A stretch of 64,000 nucleotides of DNA from Aradus depressus (GCA_963662175.1 OY759224.1:22081489-22145488), one strand, 5' to 3'; positions 12,722 through 54,611 are shown, counted from the first letter of the stretch. The notes: generated by a model not told the origin, from the sequence alone. Translations and numbers: made by a program.

Positions 12722-13200
12722 CTTCCTCAGCTGTTCGAAGTTATATAATCGGTCAATAATTCGAAGTTGAATTTTCACCGAAATTTCATGTTTTCCGATA
12801 ACCTATTTTCAAAAATGCAAAAATAAAATGTATGTGTGTCTCAACTCGATAAGTCACTATAGAATTAATGCATTTTTTCTTCTTCAAAAACTCAAATACG
12901 TAATGAATATATCAACATGAAATTTCATATTTAAAGTCAAAACCACACTCCTCACACAATACCTGTTAATTTTCAGCGAAATCGGCCGAAGGTAAGAGGG
13001 ATTCAGGGGAGGGGGCTCAAGTCAAACACCCTAATAATTATCGATGTAATGAATTTAATAAGAAAAAATTTAGTATGAGGATTTAGAAGCCCTTATTAAC
13101 TATTGATATTAGCCCAAATGGTCGACTGGTTTTGGGTGGGAGAGCGACATTTGATTAATTCGTTCTGGCGAAGTTCATTTTCGATGATTCACCTACATTT
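12722..13200 (+). repeat. Repeat R copy (plus)
   Basis: From cagctgttcgaagttatata to gcgaagttcattttcgatga. A second copy begins 40 bp downstream. Confidence 0.85.
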
Positions 13201-13235
13201 CTTTTATTTAAGTGTCAATTTGAATGTTTAACCTT

Positions 13236-13505
13236 CCCAGTTGACATAGTAATGAGGAAGTTGGGAAATTAGTCAACAATTCTATGTGAAGTTTTTCATG
13301 GAAATTCATGATTCCTAATCCGTGAATCATGAGCAATGTACTTACCCAAAGCGAATTAATTAAATATGTCTAAAACCAATATCAGTAGATGTCATACCCA
13401 AGGATAGACCCTTCTCTTTGGTCGATTTGGCGGAAAATTAATATGTGTCGTCCTTATAAGGTTCTGGATATACATATAAAATTTCATGACAATCGTTCAT
13501 AAGCA
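13236..13505. repeat. Two opposing Repeat R fragments
   Basis: 13236-13330 is a plus-oriented start (accttcccagttgacatag); 13335-13505 is a minus-oriented piece (tacttacccaaagcgaatta, then gtcgtccttataaggttctg). Confidence 0.75.
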
Positions 13506-13542
13506 GCCGAGAGACCTGCTACTCTATCTAATCTAGCAACAA

Positions 13543-13770
13543 TATTTTGGGAGTGCCGGTGATGACCAGCTTCTCCCCTCATGTAATCCTCTTACCTTCA
13601 ACTCTCCTTTCCTTCTTGGTCTGCCTCCACTGCTGGACAGTGATTGGCGGGGCGAGAAGGCAGGGGGATCACTCGAGCCTCCGCGGCCTCCCCTGCCCCC
13701 ATTAAGTTGGAGGGATGGGGATGATAGAGAACCGGGGGCGTTTCGAGGAGTCTCGAGTTGAAGGACTTTC
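13543..13770. repeat. GC-rich unclassified repeat, copy 1
   Basis: Shares ctctccttnccttctnggtctgcc-type text with 20830-21000. No recognised protein; possibly a LINE part. Confidence 0.45.
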
Positions 13771-13773
13771 ATG

Positions 13774-14125
13774 TTAGGTTAGGTTTAGGTTTTATGACTC
13801 ATGCCCAGGCTTTTAACTACGAGGTCATATCGCCTACTACCAGAGCGCTCTTTCGTCACTCTGGTGGACATGAGTCCGACTCTACTGTGGGAGTCCTAAA
13901 TTTTGCCTACCCTAAATTTTTATTCATTTAGGGCAGGGGTCTTTAACGAGTACCTGACATCGTACAGGCTCGGGACCATCGCTTAACGTCCCATCCGAAG
14001 GACGGCGTGCTCAAGTTTATCTTACCTCCCAGATAAAATGAACTAAGGGCCTCGGTCGGGTTTCGAACCCACGATCTTGAGCTCAGATGACAAGCACGCA
14101 TACCACTGAGCTACCGGCGCCCTCG
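13774..14125 (-). mobile_element. SINE-A, full-length reference copy (minus)
   Basis: About 350 bp. Read on the minus strand it has a tRNA-like head with A box (TAGCTCAGTGGTATGCG) and B box (GGGTTCGAAACCC), a body with the CTTAAGCACGCCGTCCTTCG-type motif, and a 3' tail of AACCTAA repeats instead of poly-A. The internal RNA polymerase III promoter marks it as a tRNA-derived SINE. The partner LINE is not identified. Confidence 0.95.
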
Positions 14126-14271
14126 ACTTTCATGTTGATTTTATTTTATCTTTATTATTATTGTTTTATCTTTATGTTTATTATTATATAAATTCCAGAG
14201 ACCATTTATATTTTATTATAGTTTAAACTGATTGTAAATATTCAAAATATAAATAATTACACCACGTAAAT

Positions 14272-14450
14272 TGTTCAAAACCAACGGGAACACTGAATCA
14301 GATGGGCGGGGCTCATCACAAAAACACTAATAACTGTCGATGTATTGAAAGTATCGACACGAAATGTAATATTAGTATTTATGAGGTGTAGAGGGAGAGC
14401 GGAAACATACTTAATTGATTCGTGCGAGTGATGTGATTCACTGACAACAT
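14272..14450 (+). repeat. Repeat R 3' fragment (plus)
   Basis: gggctcatcacaaaaacact, then cgatgtattgaaagtatcga. Confidence 0.8.
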
Positions 14451-14856
14451 AGATAATATTATGACTAAATTTTTCCTATGGGCAAGTGAAAATAATTTTA
14501 TATATCCCTACAAGAGGAACATGGAAGCCGTGTTGGGTTGCCGAGCTCTGATCTATTTACTATTTTCAAGATTTATTTAATTTAAAATGTGCTAAAAAGC
14601 GACGAAACAAAATTTAACTGCTAAAAGTTAAAAAAAAAAAATACATTAAAATGAAACAATAAATCTTTTACAAGTTTTTTAAGGACATAAAATGATATTT
14701 GAGGGGCCGTAAAAAAAAGTTGTAAAATTCCCTTTCCATAATTTTGAAAGTTTCCTAAACAAGAATGAGAATGTTTTATAACCTGTTAAAAGCATTTCGG
14801 GGTTTTCGAACTATAAAAAAACATATTTTCTTAGAAACAATGTTCAACTGTTGATA

Positions 14857-15060
14857 GAGAGCGCCGGTAGCTCATTATCGCGGGTTCGAAACCCAGCCGA
14901 GGCCCTTACGTTTTTTTTTACTTACCTTGAGTACACCGTTTTTCGGGATGTTTAGCGATGGTACGATGTCAGGTACACGTTAAAGACCCTAACCGTAGGT
15001 CAATAAAACTTTAGGGTAGGCAAAATATAGGACTTCCATAGTAGAGTCGGGCTCATGTAA
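14857..15060 (+). mobile_element. SINE-A copy (plus), 3' truncated
   Basis: Starts gcgccggtagctcattat, keeps the B box (gggttcgaaaccc), has an internal head deletion, and ends after the gagtcgggctcatgt motif. Confidence 0.88.
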
Positions 15061-15199
15061 TGCTTTTTTTTTTTTACAGAAAAAAAAATAGCGCTATAGC
15101 CGTGAGAACGTTATAAGCGGCATCGCTATAGCCGGGAAAGCGTTGTAAGCGGGAGTGTTATAACGAAGTTTTACTGTATTCAGTTTTGAATGTTATATT

Positions 15200-15945
15200 T
15201 TGAAATGGGATCCTAACCGACGTGGAGTGTTAACGGTTGACAATATTTTGAGGGTACTCCAGGTAAAATTTTCTTCAGTTCTAAGAAAATGTAATTGTAC
15301 GAGTGGCGCAGTTTGTCCCAAGTCTGTTGACCGAGGATCGGAAACAACTCGCGAGTTCTGGTTTGTCAATAACTTTTTGAAATGGTGATGATGAAAACGT
15401 TTTGAAACGTATCATTAATGGTTACGACGTGGAAACAAAGGTGCGATCATCTCAATGGAAGACAAAATCCTCTCCAACATCCAAAAAAGTTCATCAAGTC
15501 AAATCAAATGTCAAGGTCATGCTCACTGTTTTTTTCGACTGGAAGGGTGTTGTCTTCTATGAATTTCTTCCATGAGTTAATAAATTAATCGTTTTCGTTA
15601 CCTTGAAACCCTGAGACATTTGCGTGAGGCTGTAAAGAGGAAGAGACCTGAGCTGTGGCCATGACAACGCGCCTGTTCATTCTGCGTTGCTCATTTGCGA
15701 TTATTGCACAAACAACGCTATGGCCGTCATCCCCCAGCCGCCGTACTCACCAGACCTAGCCTCTTCAGACTTTTTCCTGTTTCCGAAACTCAAGAGACCC
15801 TTAAAAGGGCAGAGATTTCACTCAACTGACGAAATTAAAGATAAATCACTGGAGGAGCTGAACAGCATTCCAGATGAGTTCTCAGGGTCCTTCCAGCAGT
15901 AGCAGGGGAGTACTTTGAAGGGGACACTGTTCTATTTAAAAATCA
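15200..15945 (+). mobile_element. Mariner remnant (plus)
   Basis: Pieces of transposase: VLKRIINGYDVETKVRSSQW (the first catalytic DESW/DETW segment is deleted), VKVMLTVFFDWKGVVFYEFL, HDNAPVHS and PPYSPDLASSDFFLFPKLKR. Frameshifted and dead. Confidence 0.88.
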
Positions 15946-15979
15946 TTGCATATCTGGGAGATGCAAGAAAACCTTGAGT

Positions 15980-16128
15980 CTGCTTTCCTTCGGAGGGGAC
16001 GTTAAATGGTGATTCCGAGCTTGCGCGATGTCAAATATTCCTTGAAGACCTTTGAGTGGGCTAAAATCTCCCATAGTGGAGTCAGGCTGACGAAAGAGCT
16101 CTCTGATAGTGGGCATAAGCCGCAAACA
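15980..16128 (+). mobile_element. SINE-A body fragment (plus)
   Basis: Divergent body (cggaggggacgttaaatggt) with the cgaaagagctctctgatagt motif; no head or tail. Confidence 0.7.
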
Positions 16129-16352
16129 ACAACTTTATTTGATATGTCACCCTAAGTAAATACGATATCATGTAAAAAAAAGGTTAAAATGTAAGCTAAC
16201 ACACTCTTGTAAATTAATAGCAAGATCATTTTTATCTTATCTAAAGATTGGTCGAAGAACAATAAAATTGTTGTCATCAGTATTGTCAGTATAAATGCAA
16301 TTATTAGAAAAAATATTGACAAGGAAATCATATCTTGTCGCTAAATGAAATT

Positions 16353-16575
16353 TTTAAGCACGTCGTCCTTCGGATGGGACGTTAAGTGATGGTCCCGAGC
16401 CTGTACAATGTCAGGTAATCGTTAAAGACACTTACCCTAGGTGAATAAAAATTTGGATTAGGCAAAATTTAGGACTCCCACAGTAGAGTCGGGCTCATGT
16501 CCACCAGAGTGACGAAAGAGCGCTCTGGTAGTAGGCGATATGACCTTGTAGTTAAAGCCCGGGCATGAGTCATAA
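16353..16575 (+). mobile_element. SINE-A copy (plus), headless
   Basis: Runs from taagcacgtcgtccttcgg to gggcatgagtcataa. It lies about 70 bp before the palindromic transposon at 16645. Confidence 0.92.
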
Positions 16576-16644
16576 TAACTAACTTTAAATAAATATAATA
16601 CTTACATATTAGCTGTAATTAATTGATAGTCAGGGATTGTATAA

Positions 16645-17563
16645 GGGTAATTCCATATGAACTCGACATGACGGCCCACATCACGACTTTGAAAATATAA
16701 AAAGACTTCATTTTTCGATAATTTGGACACAAACGAACCAAAAAATCGTCATAAGAATTTTAAAAAATCGTCATAAGAATTTTAAAAAATCGCTGTGACT
16801 AAATGTGCAGCGATATTACTGAATTCATGGTTTTCAACGATTTTTCTTATGGATAAAATATTTTCGTTCCCAAATGAACCATTTCACATGAAAAAAAATG
16901 TAGGGATATAGTTTTTTGTTGAAAATTTTCCGTAGAATCCGAAAATGTTGTCAAAATTCAGAAATGAATTGATGTTTTTCGTTAAAAATCAGTTATTTTC
17001 CAAAAAGTTGACTTGTTTTTTGATTTAACATATTTCAAAAACTTATGGATGAAAATTTAAGTTTGATGTCTCAAATTACTTGTGAGTATCCCCACTAACA
17101 AACACACAATCAATTTTTTTGGGTATCCTACTTTTTTTAACTTTACGCCAAAATTCATTTGTTAAATTTATCAACACGTTAAATCAAATGTTTATAATAT
17201 ACATGGTGATTCCCTCGTAACTTTAAAAAAAAAATTGGGTGTAACTAGACCGAAAATGAAGTAGAATGCCGCCAACCGCACCTTTCATCTCAATCCGTTG
17301 CCGAGATATGATTTTTTAAAGTTTTTTTTTTTTTTTTCGAGAAAACCACGTTTTTTGCCATCAAATCCCACATTTCTCCCCTTTAAATCTACTTTTCTCA
17401 ACTTTTGACCACATTTTCGGAATCAGCGTTAAATTTAACGCTGATTCCGAAAATGTGGTCAAAAGTTGAGAAAAGTAGATTTAAAGGGGAGAAATGTGGG
17501 ATTTGATGGCAAAAAAGGTGGTCGTGATGTGGGCCGTCATGTCGAGTTGATATGGAATTACCC
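16645..17563. mobile_element. 919-bp TIR transposon derivative with ATAA target repeat
   Basis: Terminal inverted repeats of about 43 bp start GGGTAATTCCATAT at 16645 and end ATATGGAATTACCC at 17563, and share a cgacatgacggcccacatca core. It is flanked by ATAA on both sides (16641-16644, 17564-17567). No transposase is recognisable; superfamily not assigned. Confidence 0.9.
17345..17522. repeat. Near-perfect spacerless palindrome
   Basis: Two arms of about 89 bp meet at 17433/17434 (cagcgttaaa|tttaacgctg) with one mismatch. It lies at the right end of the 919-bp transposon. Confidence 0.95.
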
Positions 17564-17734
17564 ATAAGAATGTTTAAAAAAGCAGCCGTGGGTTTCAAGT
17601 ATCTAGGTACCATTTTGATGTTGATTGAACTCAAATAGAATAATTTATATTTATTCTTTTTTTTTTGCTCGGTACCAATAATAAAATTCTATTGTTGCTA
17701 AGTAAAATCTAACATAATTTGATCCATGTTTCAG

Positions 17735-47693
<29,959 letters not shown>

Positions 47694-48190
47694 TTTATAC
47701 CAGATCAGATCTCTACTAGAAATAAGAATACGTATACTATTTTATAAGAAGAGACAGTTATTTTTCACTGCTTTTTATTTTTATCTGACTGTCTAACTTA
47801 TTTTTTAATTTCACTTTTTCTATATACTTCTTCTTTTTATGAATTTTTTTTGTAATTTATAAATACTGATATGTGTAACCCCTTCCATTATGCCGAATTT
47901 AATTGCTATATAGCCATATGAAGGCAACTTTTTTTTGCATTTGCGGACCGCATTAGGTTTTCAAGTGCGAGCCGTAAAGTTTCTTTGCCTGGGACCACCT
48001 CTTTCATCCGCCTTGGTCCTGGACGAGCGCTTCTCTGTCATTGCCGCGCTCCTGTCCCAGCTTCTGGGTACACCCGCGTGTTCTCCTTCCAGTCTTGACT
48101 TCCATGTCATTCATGGGTCCTTTGTCACCCTGTATCCGAACCAAATGAGTTGACTCAAATGTCGCCCTCATAAAATTTTAATTTCACATT
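47694..48190 (+). other. Probable Fak 3' untranslated region
   Basis: Follows the Fak stop. There is no clear AATAAA within the first 500 bases (nearest AT-rich variants near 47722), so the polyadenylation site cannot be fixed. 47935-48150 is a GC-richer block with no recognisable protein. Confidence 0.35.
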
Positions 48191-48194
48191 CATT

Positions 48195-48450
48195 AGAACG
48201 GCAGTTATGAGAGTTTTTGTGTTAAGCCCCTAAATTGACACTTCTCTTTGGCCGATTTGGCTGAAAATCAATAGGTGTCGTCCTTAGAGGGTTCTGAATA
48301 CACATATAAAGTTTTGCCTTGATATATTTATTTTATCGGAAGTTATCGTTTTCCCAGACAGACAGATTTGTTTTTCATTTTTTGAATCAGGAGATCAAAG
48401 AACATGAAATTCCATTGGAAACTCAACATATAATTTCTGACTGATTACAA
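48195..48450 (-). repeat. Repeat R copy (minus)
   Basis: cggcagttatgagagttttt, then ggtgtcgtccttagagggtt, reverse orientation, downstream of Fak. Confidence 0.82.
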
Positions 48451-48664
48451 CACTTTACAGTCGCACTTTTTTCTCTGATAAATCTAAAGAAAGTAGCCGC
48501 GGTACCATGAGGTGGACATTGGTTCATGAAACAGTTTTTCTATTGGCTACGGACGGAGAGGAGGTAATTCTTATGTCTGTTTCTCTTTGTAGTCTTGTGA
48601 TCCATGCTTTGAGAATGGTTAGTAGTTCTTCAGTGAACCACCCCAAGGATTGTAGATAGTGATA

Positions 48665-48935
48665 CTTAACATTTTTGCAGAGATATTGTGAAACACTTAA
48701 TAAAAAAATATACAGAAAAACGTATGTTTTTTAAAAATATTGTCTATTTCACAAAATATATAAATGTATGGGAGTTCTTTCTATATTGCTATCATCTACA
48801 GCCACGATCTATCAAATATCAAATTTATTTGTATTGTGTATGTAAGTATTCCCATATATTTTATTTATTTTGTGAAATAGACAATATCTTTTAAAAACAT
48901 ACGTTTTTCTTAATATTTTTTATTGTAGATAGTCC
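48665..48935. mobile_element. MITE family M1, copy 3
   Basis: aaaaacgtatgttttttaaa, then tatttcacaaaatata; complement at 48850-48920. Confidence 0.83.
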
Positions 48936-49429
48936 TTTTGATCTGGAACATTGTTGTTAAAGACACTTCTAAAGCCAGTTCCAATATTTGTCGGTGAATT
49001 CTGTGGTTCAACCAAGAAGAGAACATTTTAATAGTGAACAAGTCAAATCTACAATTAGGCAATATTAAATAATATATTTATCTTTTGTCGTATATTGCCT
49101 CAAATTACAATGGATTTGCCCCATCCTGTATTGCTTACTTTTCATATTACTCCACTTCCATTGGAATCATCGCTGATTATAGGAACTCGCCTCATCTCTC
49201 TTTTCCTGCTTTAAGTATAATAGTTCTTCCTTTATTAATTTATAACCAACTTATATAGTAACTTTATAATAGCAAAATAATAAGAAAACATTCTCAAAAT
49301 ATGCAACTTTGAAACTAATAATAAAAATTATTGAAATACACTATATATACACTTCAAAGGAGGAACATTCAGTTCTTACTCTTAATTTTTCTTTATTTAT
49401 TTTTATTTTTTTTTCATGGTTTATATTAT

Positions 49430-49800
49430 ATATATCGCTCATTTGCTGCAACGACATAACTCAAAAATGGGCATAGGAAGAACCATTCTCACATATACTT
49501 CTAGCGGGTAGTATGACACATCTTAGCTTCAACTGCTCGCCGAAGAAACACAATTATTGCTGCAAGAATATCATAATTCAACTGAGGGTAGTTATGAGGT
49601 TAACGGAGAAATCTCAGTAAGCTATAGCTGTTAATGTACATTTTCTCTTCTTTTATATTGTATTCTTTCAATAAAACCAACTGATAAGTTATTTTCGAAT
49701 GAATGCATCGTTATTACAGGTCAAAAGTTTGAATTGCTTCTCATGGAAAATAGCAGTTTTTGAGTTAGGTCGCTGTTGCAGCAAATGAGCGATATATAAA
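49430..49800. mobile_element. MITE with tatatcgctcatttgctgca ends
   Basis: Inverted ends at 49432-49470 and 49757-49798, each running tatatcgctcatttgctgca outside in, followed by a TGAGTTA-type block. Confidence 0.85.
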
Positions 49801-50996
49801 TATATATACATATAAAACCTTTATTTCGGATCACCTGTAAAATCACCTTATTTTAATTTTAATTTATCCCTACCCTCAAATATTACTTTTTGTATTTGCA
49901 CATTCTATCTTTTTTTTTTGGTTTTTAGTACATTCCCTATTAAAATATTTAAAAAATCAAATTTTGCCCTTTTTTCACCCACATTTTCCGTGATAAAAAA
50001 AAATTTAAAGTACCAATTTTTTTTTTCTCTATTGAATAATTATTTAAATGTTAAAGTGATTATACATTTAAAAATAATTTATTTCATTGCCAAAAATTCA
50101 TTATTTAATTTAAATAATAATAATAATAAATATTTATATATTGTCCATCGTGTTAGGACCTAGTCAAAGTATATACATACATTTATTATATATAGATATA
50201 TTTATATATTTTTTAGTGCTCATGTATTGATTAGATAGACAATTTTAGTTTTATATAAAGTTTTTTTTTTTCTTCAATTTTGTTTCCTTCATATAAATGT
50301 ACTGTAACGATTTTTGAATTCTTAATATCATTGGATAGCAAACTTTAAAGGAATTCGTACTAATTAATTAAATTCAGAAGATACAATTATTTAATATTGA
50401 CTTAACTGTTTTTTCAATTATTATGTTGTAATTGTTGGTTAATATCTTAGTCTACTGTTTTATGCTGGTGTAAGGTTTAGTATCAGCTAGATCATTTAGG
50501 AGTTAACTGTCTAACAACTCCTTGAGATTCAAGCATTGAAAACAAATACGAACTTACTCCTGAATACAGTTTTGTTTTGAATTGCTTATGACTAGAGAGC
50601 AGATTTATATGTAGTAAAAAAGGCTATAATTTATAATTAAAAAACTGATTTTCAATATAAAAATGTTTAAAAATTACAAAATACATATACGACTAGGCGC
50701 TAGAAATGATACCAAAAAAATTATATAATTTTAAAAATTAATAAATGAAAAATAAAAAATAAATAGATAAAACATTTGGAAAATGAATAACTTGTCGATT
50801 GACCATTAAAGAACATAATTGTAGATTCCAAAAATAGTATTTGGACCTAAGTTGTAAAATATCTTAAGTATTTCTGGAATATAAAACTGTATTTTCTATT
50901 TTAAATGATTTTTTTAATTTTTTTTTTAAAGACAAACCCAAATATGCAAAAATATTATATGCTTAAATATGGCAATATATGCAATATAAAATGTAA

Positions 50997-51378
50997 ATAT
51001 CGCACGCTGGGAAGAATACTGGTATAAGTCCGAAAAATCGGTTTTTGAGTTATATATACCACTAGGTACGTAGGGGTAGTAGCGTTATAAAGATAGCACA
51101 AGGAGTGACCGCTAGAGAGCAGAAAAACCACTGCTTTTGAGCAGAAAGTCTACTTCGAGGCGGGAGAACAGCGGTTCAAAATCAGTTTTTTTTTTAACTA
51201 GATTGACTTGGCAAATGTCGGAGGCATAGTTTTTTAATGCATCATTACCGAGTGCAATTTGAAACAATAATTGGTGCGCCCGCAATAGGTGAGTGTAGAG
51301 TTGAAAAATCTTTAAACTCGATTTTCTCAAAACCTATTTTTCGGTCATATACCAGTATTCTTCCCAGCGTGCGATATA
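50997..51378. mobile_element. MITE with about 50-bp inverted ends
   Basis: Left atatcgcacgctgggaagaa, right complement at 51340-51378. The inner ends carry cgaaaaatcggtttttgagt. Confidence 0.88.
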
Positions 51379-51379
51379 T

Positions 51380-53040
51380 TCAATCAATCGAACGAAGTAT
51401 GCAAAATTCTAGAAATCTGTTCTCTAGTTGGGACAAAAAAAATATACACGAAATTTTTATTTATATGAATATGCTATCTAGTGATATAAGTATTAATATT
51501 TTAGAGACTGTCCCTGCTCAAATTGGAATATGTTTTTTGTATGATTATATTATTTATAGATTTTTTTAAAAACACAAAATACTGTTCCTTTGCCTAAAAT
51601 GCCCAAAAATCAGTCACAAACTTACCTGTGAATTCAGAAATTTCGTATTTGTAAGCCCTAATACTTACATTATTAGAAAGTATGCGCGCTCAATGGCAAA
51701 CTTGAGTCGATATAACTAAAGCGGATGCAAGCTATTTCCTATGCCATGATTATGGAAAATAAACAAAAATAATCTAGAAATGCTTACAGTTGCAATTATA
51801 CCTGGCAGTCTCTGTTTTTCCTAATACTGAAAACTCTAAACTCAAACCATAAATTTTTAGATGTTTGCTTGATTCACGCGAAAAACTATTAGTCCTACCG
51901 AAAAATTGGTTCTTACAAAAAAATGTTCCTTATTATATTTACAAAAGTAAATATACCCTCAGATTTGAGGTAGCATCAGTTCAATACAAAAACAGTTATA
52001 ACATTCCGAAATTTCCGTATGGAATAGTTCTAAGCTGTTTGGCAAAGGATTAGTTTTGTGAATGTTTAAAATTGCGAAATATTGAACATTTTAATATATA
52101 AAAAAAAAAATTAAATATAAATTTGACTGTTGTTTTGCGAATCAGCAAATAATACTCAATTAAGATTTTTTTTTATTTATTATTTTGTATATTTATTTTT
52201 TTAATTATTTAAACCCGCACCCTAAAAAAAACTGTCACAAGAATACAAAGCTATAAGAATCTAAAGAAGTAGGCGCAATTTTTTTCCACATTTTCTTGAA
52301 ATTCGTGAGCTCTCCTTCAGTTCTGCTACTGAAAAACATAGGCGATAATTTTGTATTTAGCGCAGTTTTCCTTGAGTTTTCTTCGGCCTAGAGGTTGAAT
52401 ATAATTTAAAATATATAGTCTTATGATCTGTGATTATATTTTTTTATTTTTTTTTATTCCAATCGAGGCAGTCTCTTATATCTTTAAGCTAATTTTGAGA
52501 CTTAGTATTGTATAGTTTATCTATGTAAAATTCTTTTCTCCAATGCTTTTTTGTATATATGTATTTGTTTTCGTTCTTTTCGCTTACGTATAGTTTTATA
52601 TTTGTTAAATATTTATATATATTAAAGAAATAATAAATAAAAACAATATTTGCCGTAATGTGTGTTTGTAAATGTCTCACCTTATACAAAAAATATATAT
52701 ATATATATATATATATATTGAGAAAAATAAATTTTTGTTTTTATATATGTTTTTATTATTATTATTTAAATTATCCTCTTTTCTTGATATTGTTTAGTTT
52801 AACGTCCTTTTGTACTACTAATTCGGGCAGAAAGGATCGCTCGCCTGAGGTTCTTAGCTCGAAAATAAATTTTATTATAATATTATTTATTAAATTATAT
52901 ATTTCTTTATTCTTCCATTTATTTTTTGGTTTTTACATCCTAGCATGTTTTGGGAAGTACCATCATCAGTATCCATTATTTAGTTTCAACATAGAGGTCG
53001 ACTTGATAAATATTTTTTGCAAAAAGAATATTAGTTATTG
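51380..53040. other. Intergenic, no gene recognised
   Basis: Very AT-rich with a TA microsatellite; no coding signal. Confidence 0.6.
52690..52719. repeat. (TA)n microsatellite
   Basis: About 15 TA units in the intergenic region between Fak and the aldolase-like gene. Confidence 0.9.
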
Positions 53041-53042
53041 TG

Positions 53043-53275
53043 AGGCATGCCCGAGCTTTAACTACGTGGTCATATTGCCTACTACCAGAGCTCTCTTTCG
53101 TCACATTGGTGGACAGGAGCCCGACGTTAACGACTTACCTGACATCGTTCAAGCTCTGGACCATCACTTAACGTCCCATCCGAAAGACGGCGTGCTTAAG
53201 TTTATTTTACCTCCCAGATAAAATAAACTAAGAGCCTCGGCTTCGAACCTGCGAACTTCAGCTCAGTAAGCAACT
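53043..53275 (-). mobile_element. SINE-A copy (minus)
   Basis: Tail-side start gcatgcccgagctttaac; partly deleted body; head at right. Head-to-head with the interrupted copy that follows. Confidence 0.88.
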
Positions 53276-53287
53276 ATATAATCTATA

Positions 53288-53402
53288 AAACCTACTGAGC
53301 TCAAGATCGTGAGTTCGAAACCCAGCCGAAGCTAAAAGAACCTTGAGGACGCCGTTCTTCAGATGCGACATGGTCCCGAGTCTGTGCGATGTCAGATACA
53401 AG
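53288..53402 (+). mobile_element. SINE-A 5' half, interrupted by a mariner (plus)
   Basis: Head and body from actgagctcaagatcgtgag to gatgtcagata. The body resumes at about 54330 (gtactccttaaagaccct) and runs to about 54400, so the mariner inserted into this SINE. Confidence 0.88.
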
Positions 53403-54327
53403 GTGTGTTCAAAAAATAACGGGAATTTTCGGTTATTGAAAAGAATTTTATTTATTCGTCTACATCAATGTTATCCCCTTCATAATAGTCCCCATTAGAT
53501 ATTATACAGTTATGTCAGCGCTTCTTCCAATCCCCGAAACACTTCTGGAACTCGATCTTTGGGATAACATTTAGCTCTCTCAGCGATGCGCTTCTAATCT
53601 CATCTAAAATAGAATAGAATAATTGTATTTATCTGCGTCCAATGTCATAGATTTTTGACGCCGTATACTCGATTAAATTAAGTCAATGAGGTGGGTTGTC
53701 TTCATTGTGCTTAGGACAGCTTCCATAGATGAGTTGTCGTCTCCGAGCATCTCATGTAGGTGTCTTTTACGCAAACCCATGGCCTTTAGTATATTCTCAT
53801 ATCCAGGGTATTCCTCCAGGATGTGACTTACTGTGAGAGGCCAGGCCCCACACCCGCCACAGCCCGGGGCCATCGTCCTGTTTATGAGGTGGCCATGGGT
53901 TAGGCGAGTGTGACCTACACGGAGCCGCATCAGACATACCCTCCTCCTGCCTATTCTGCCTTTCGGAGCTTTGCCAATTATCGACATTTGCTTTGATGGA
54001 CCTAAGCCTTATTTGTTCTTAATTTTATTTTACCTCTCAGCTAAAATAAACTAAGTCCATCAAAAAATCTCATCTATACTTGTGAAAAGACGGTTCTTTA
54101 AGGTTCTCTTTATTGTTGGAAAAAAAGTCACAGGGAGCCACAGCATCATTACAGTTATTTTTGGCCAAAAATTCACGAACAAGCAATGAAGTGTGAGCAG
54201 GTGCATTATCGTGGTGCAAAAGCCATGAATTGTTTCGCCACAAATCCGGGCATTTTTTTCGGATTGCTTCACGCAAACGGCGTTGCACTTGTAGGTAGTA
54301 CTCCTTACTGATCGTTTGACCTTGTGG
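53403..54327 (-). mobile_element. Mariner remnant inserted in a SINE and split by a LINE tail
   Basis: The left end ggtgtgttcaaaaaataacg resembles mariner ends. The minus strand right half encodes QTISKEYYLQVQRRLREAIR, WLLHHDNAPAHTSLLVREFL, then CDFF. The transposase is broken by a LINE tail at 53607-54065. Confidence 0.85.
53607..54065 (-). mobile_element. 5'-truncated LINE tail with 11-bp target duplication
   Basis: Minus strand: LMRLRVGHTRLTHGHLINRT then LTVSHILEEYPGYENIL, the C-terminal (RNase H-linked) end of a non-LTR retrotransposon protein. Flanked by AATCTCATCTA at 53596-53606 and 54066-54076. Its 5' edge (54016-54058) carries a SINE-A body fragment. Confidence 0.85.
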
Positions 54328-54402
54328 CAAGTACTCCTTAAAGACCCTTGACTCAGGCAACGAAACAGAGTAGGCAAAATTTAGGACTCACAAACTAGAG
54401 CT
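54328..54402 (+). mobile_element. SINE-A 3' half after mariner insertion (plus)
   Basis: Continues the SINE broken at 53402: gtactccttaaagaccct, then gtaggcaaaatttaggactc. Confidence 0.82.
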
Positions 54403-54611
54403 AACAGCTAAGGGAATGAGTATTGAATCCATCCCAATATATTTAGTCTAAGATCAGCAAATAAATTATGAATACTAATTGAAATATTTCCCGAAACGTC
54501 TATAATTGCTAGCTTGCAAAAATCAAAAAATAAATGGGAGAATTGTAGAGCCATGAAAAATATATATGTAAATTCAGAACCTATTCATACATCCCAAAAA
54601 TAATACAATTA

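Noticed and set aside
13774..14125. tRNA-like A and B boxes as a functional tRNA gene
   Set aside because: The same head recurs in many copies with a common downstream body, and the acceptor stem pairs poorly; it is a SINE.
17398..17634. 78-residue minus-strand frame
   Set aside because: It lies across the palindrome of a non-coding transposon; no homology.
52658..53221. 187-residue plus-strand frame
   Set aside because: AT-rich low-complexity text running into a SINE; composition and content are not protein-like.
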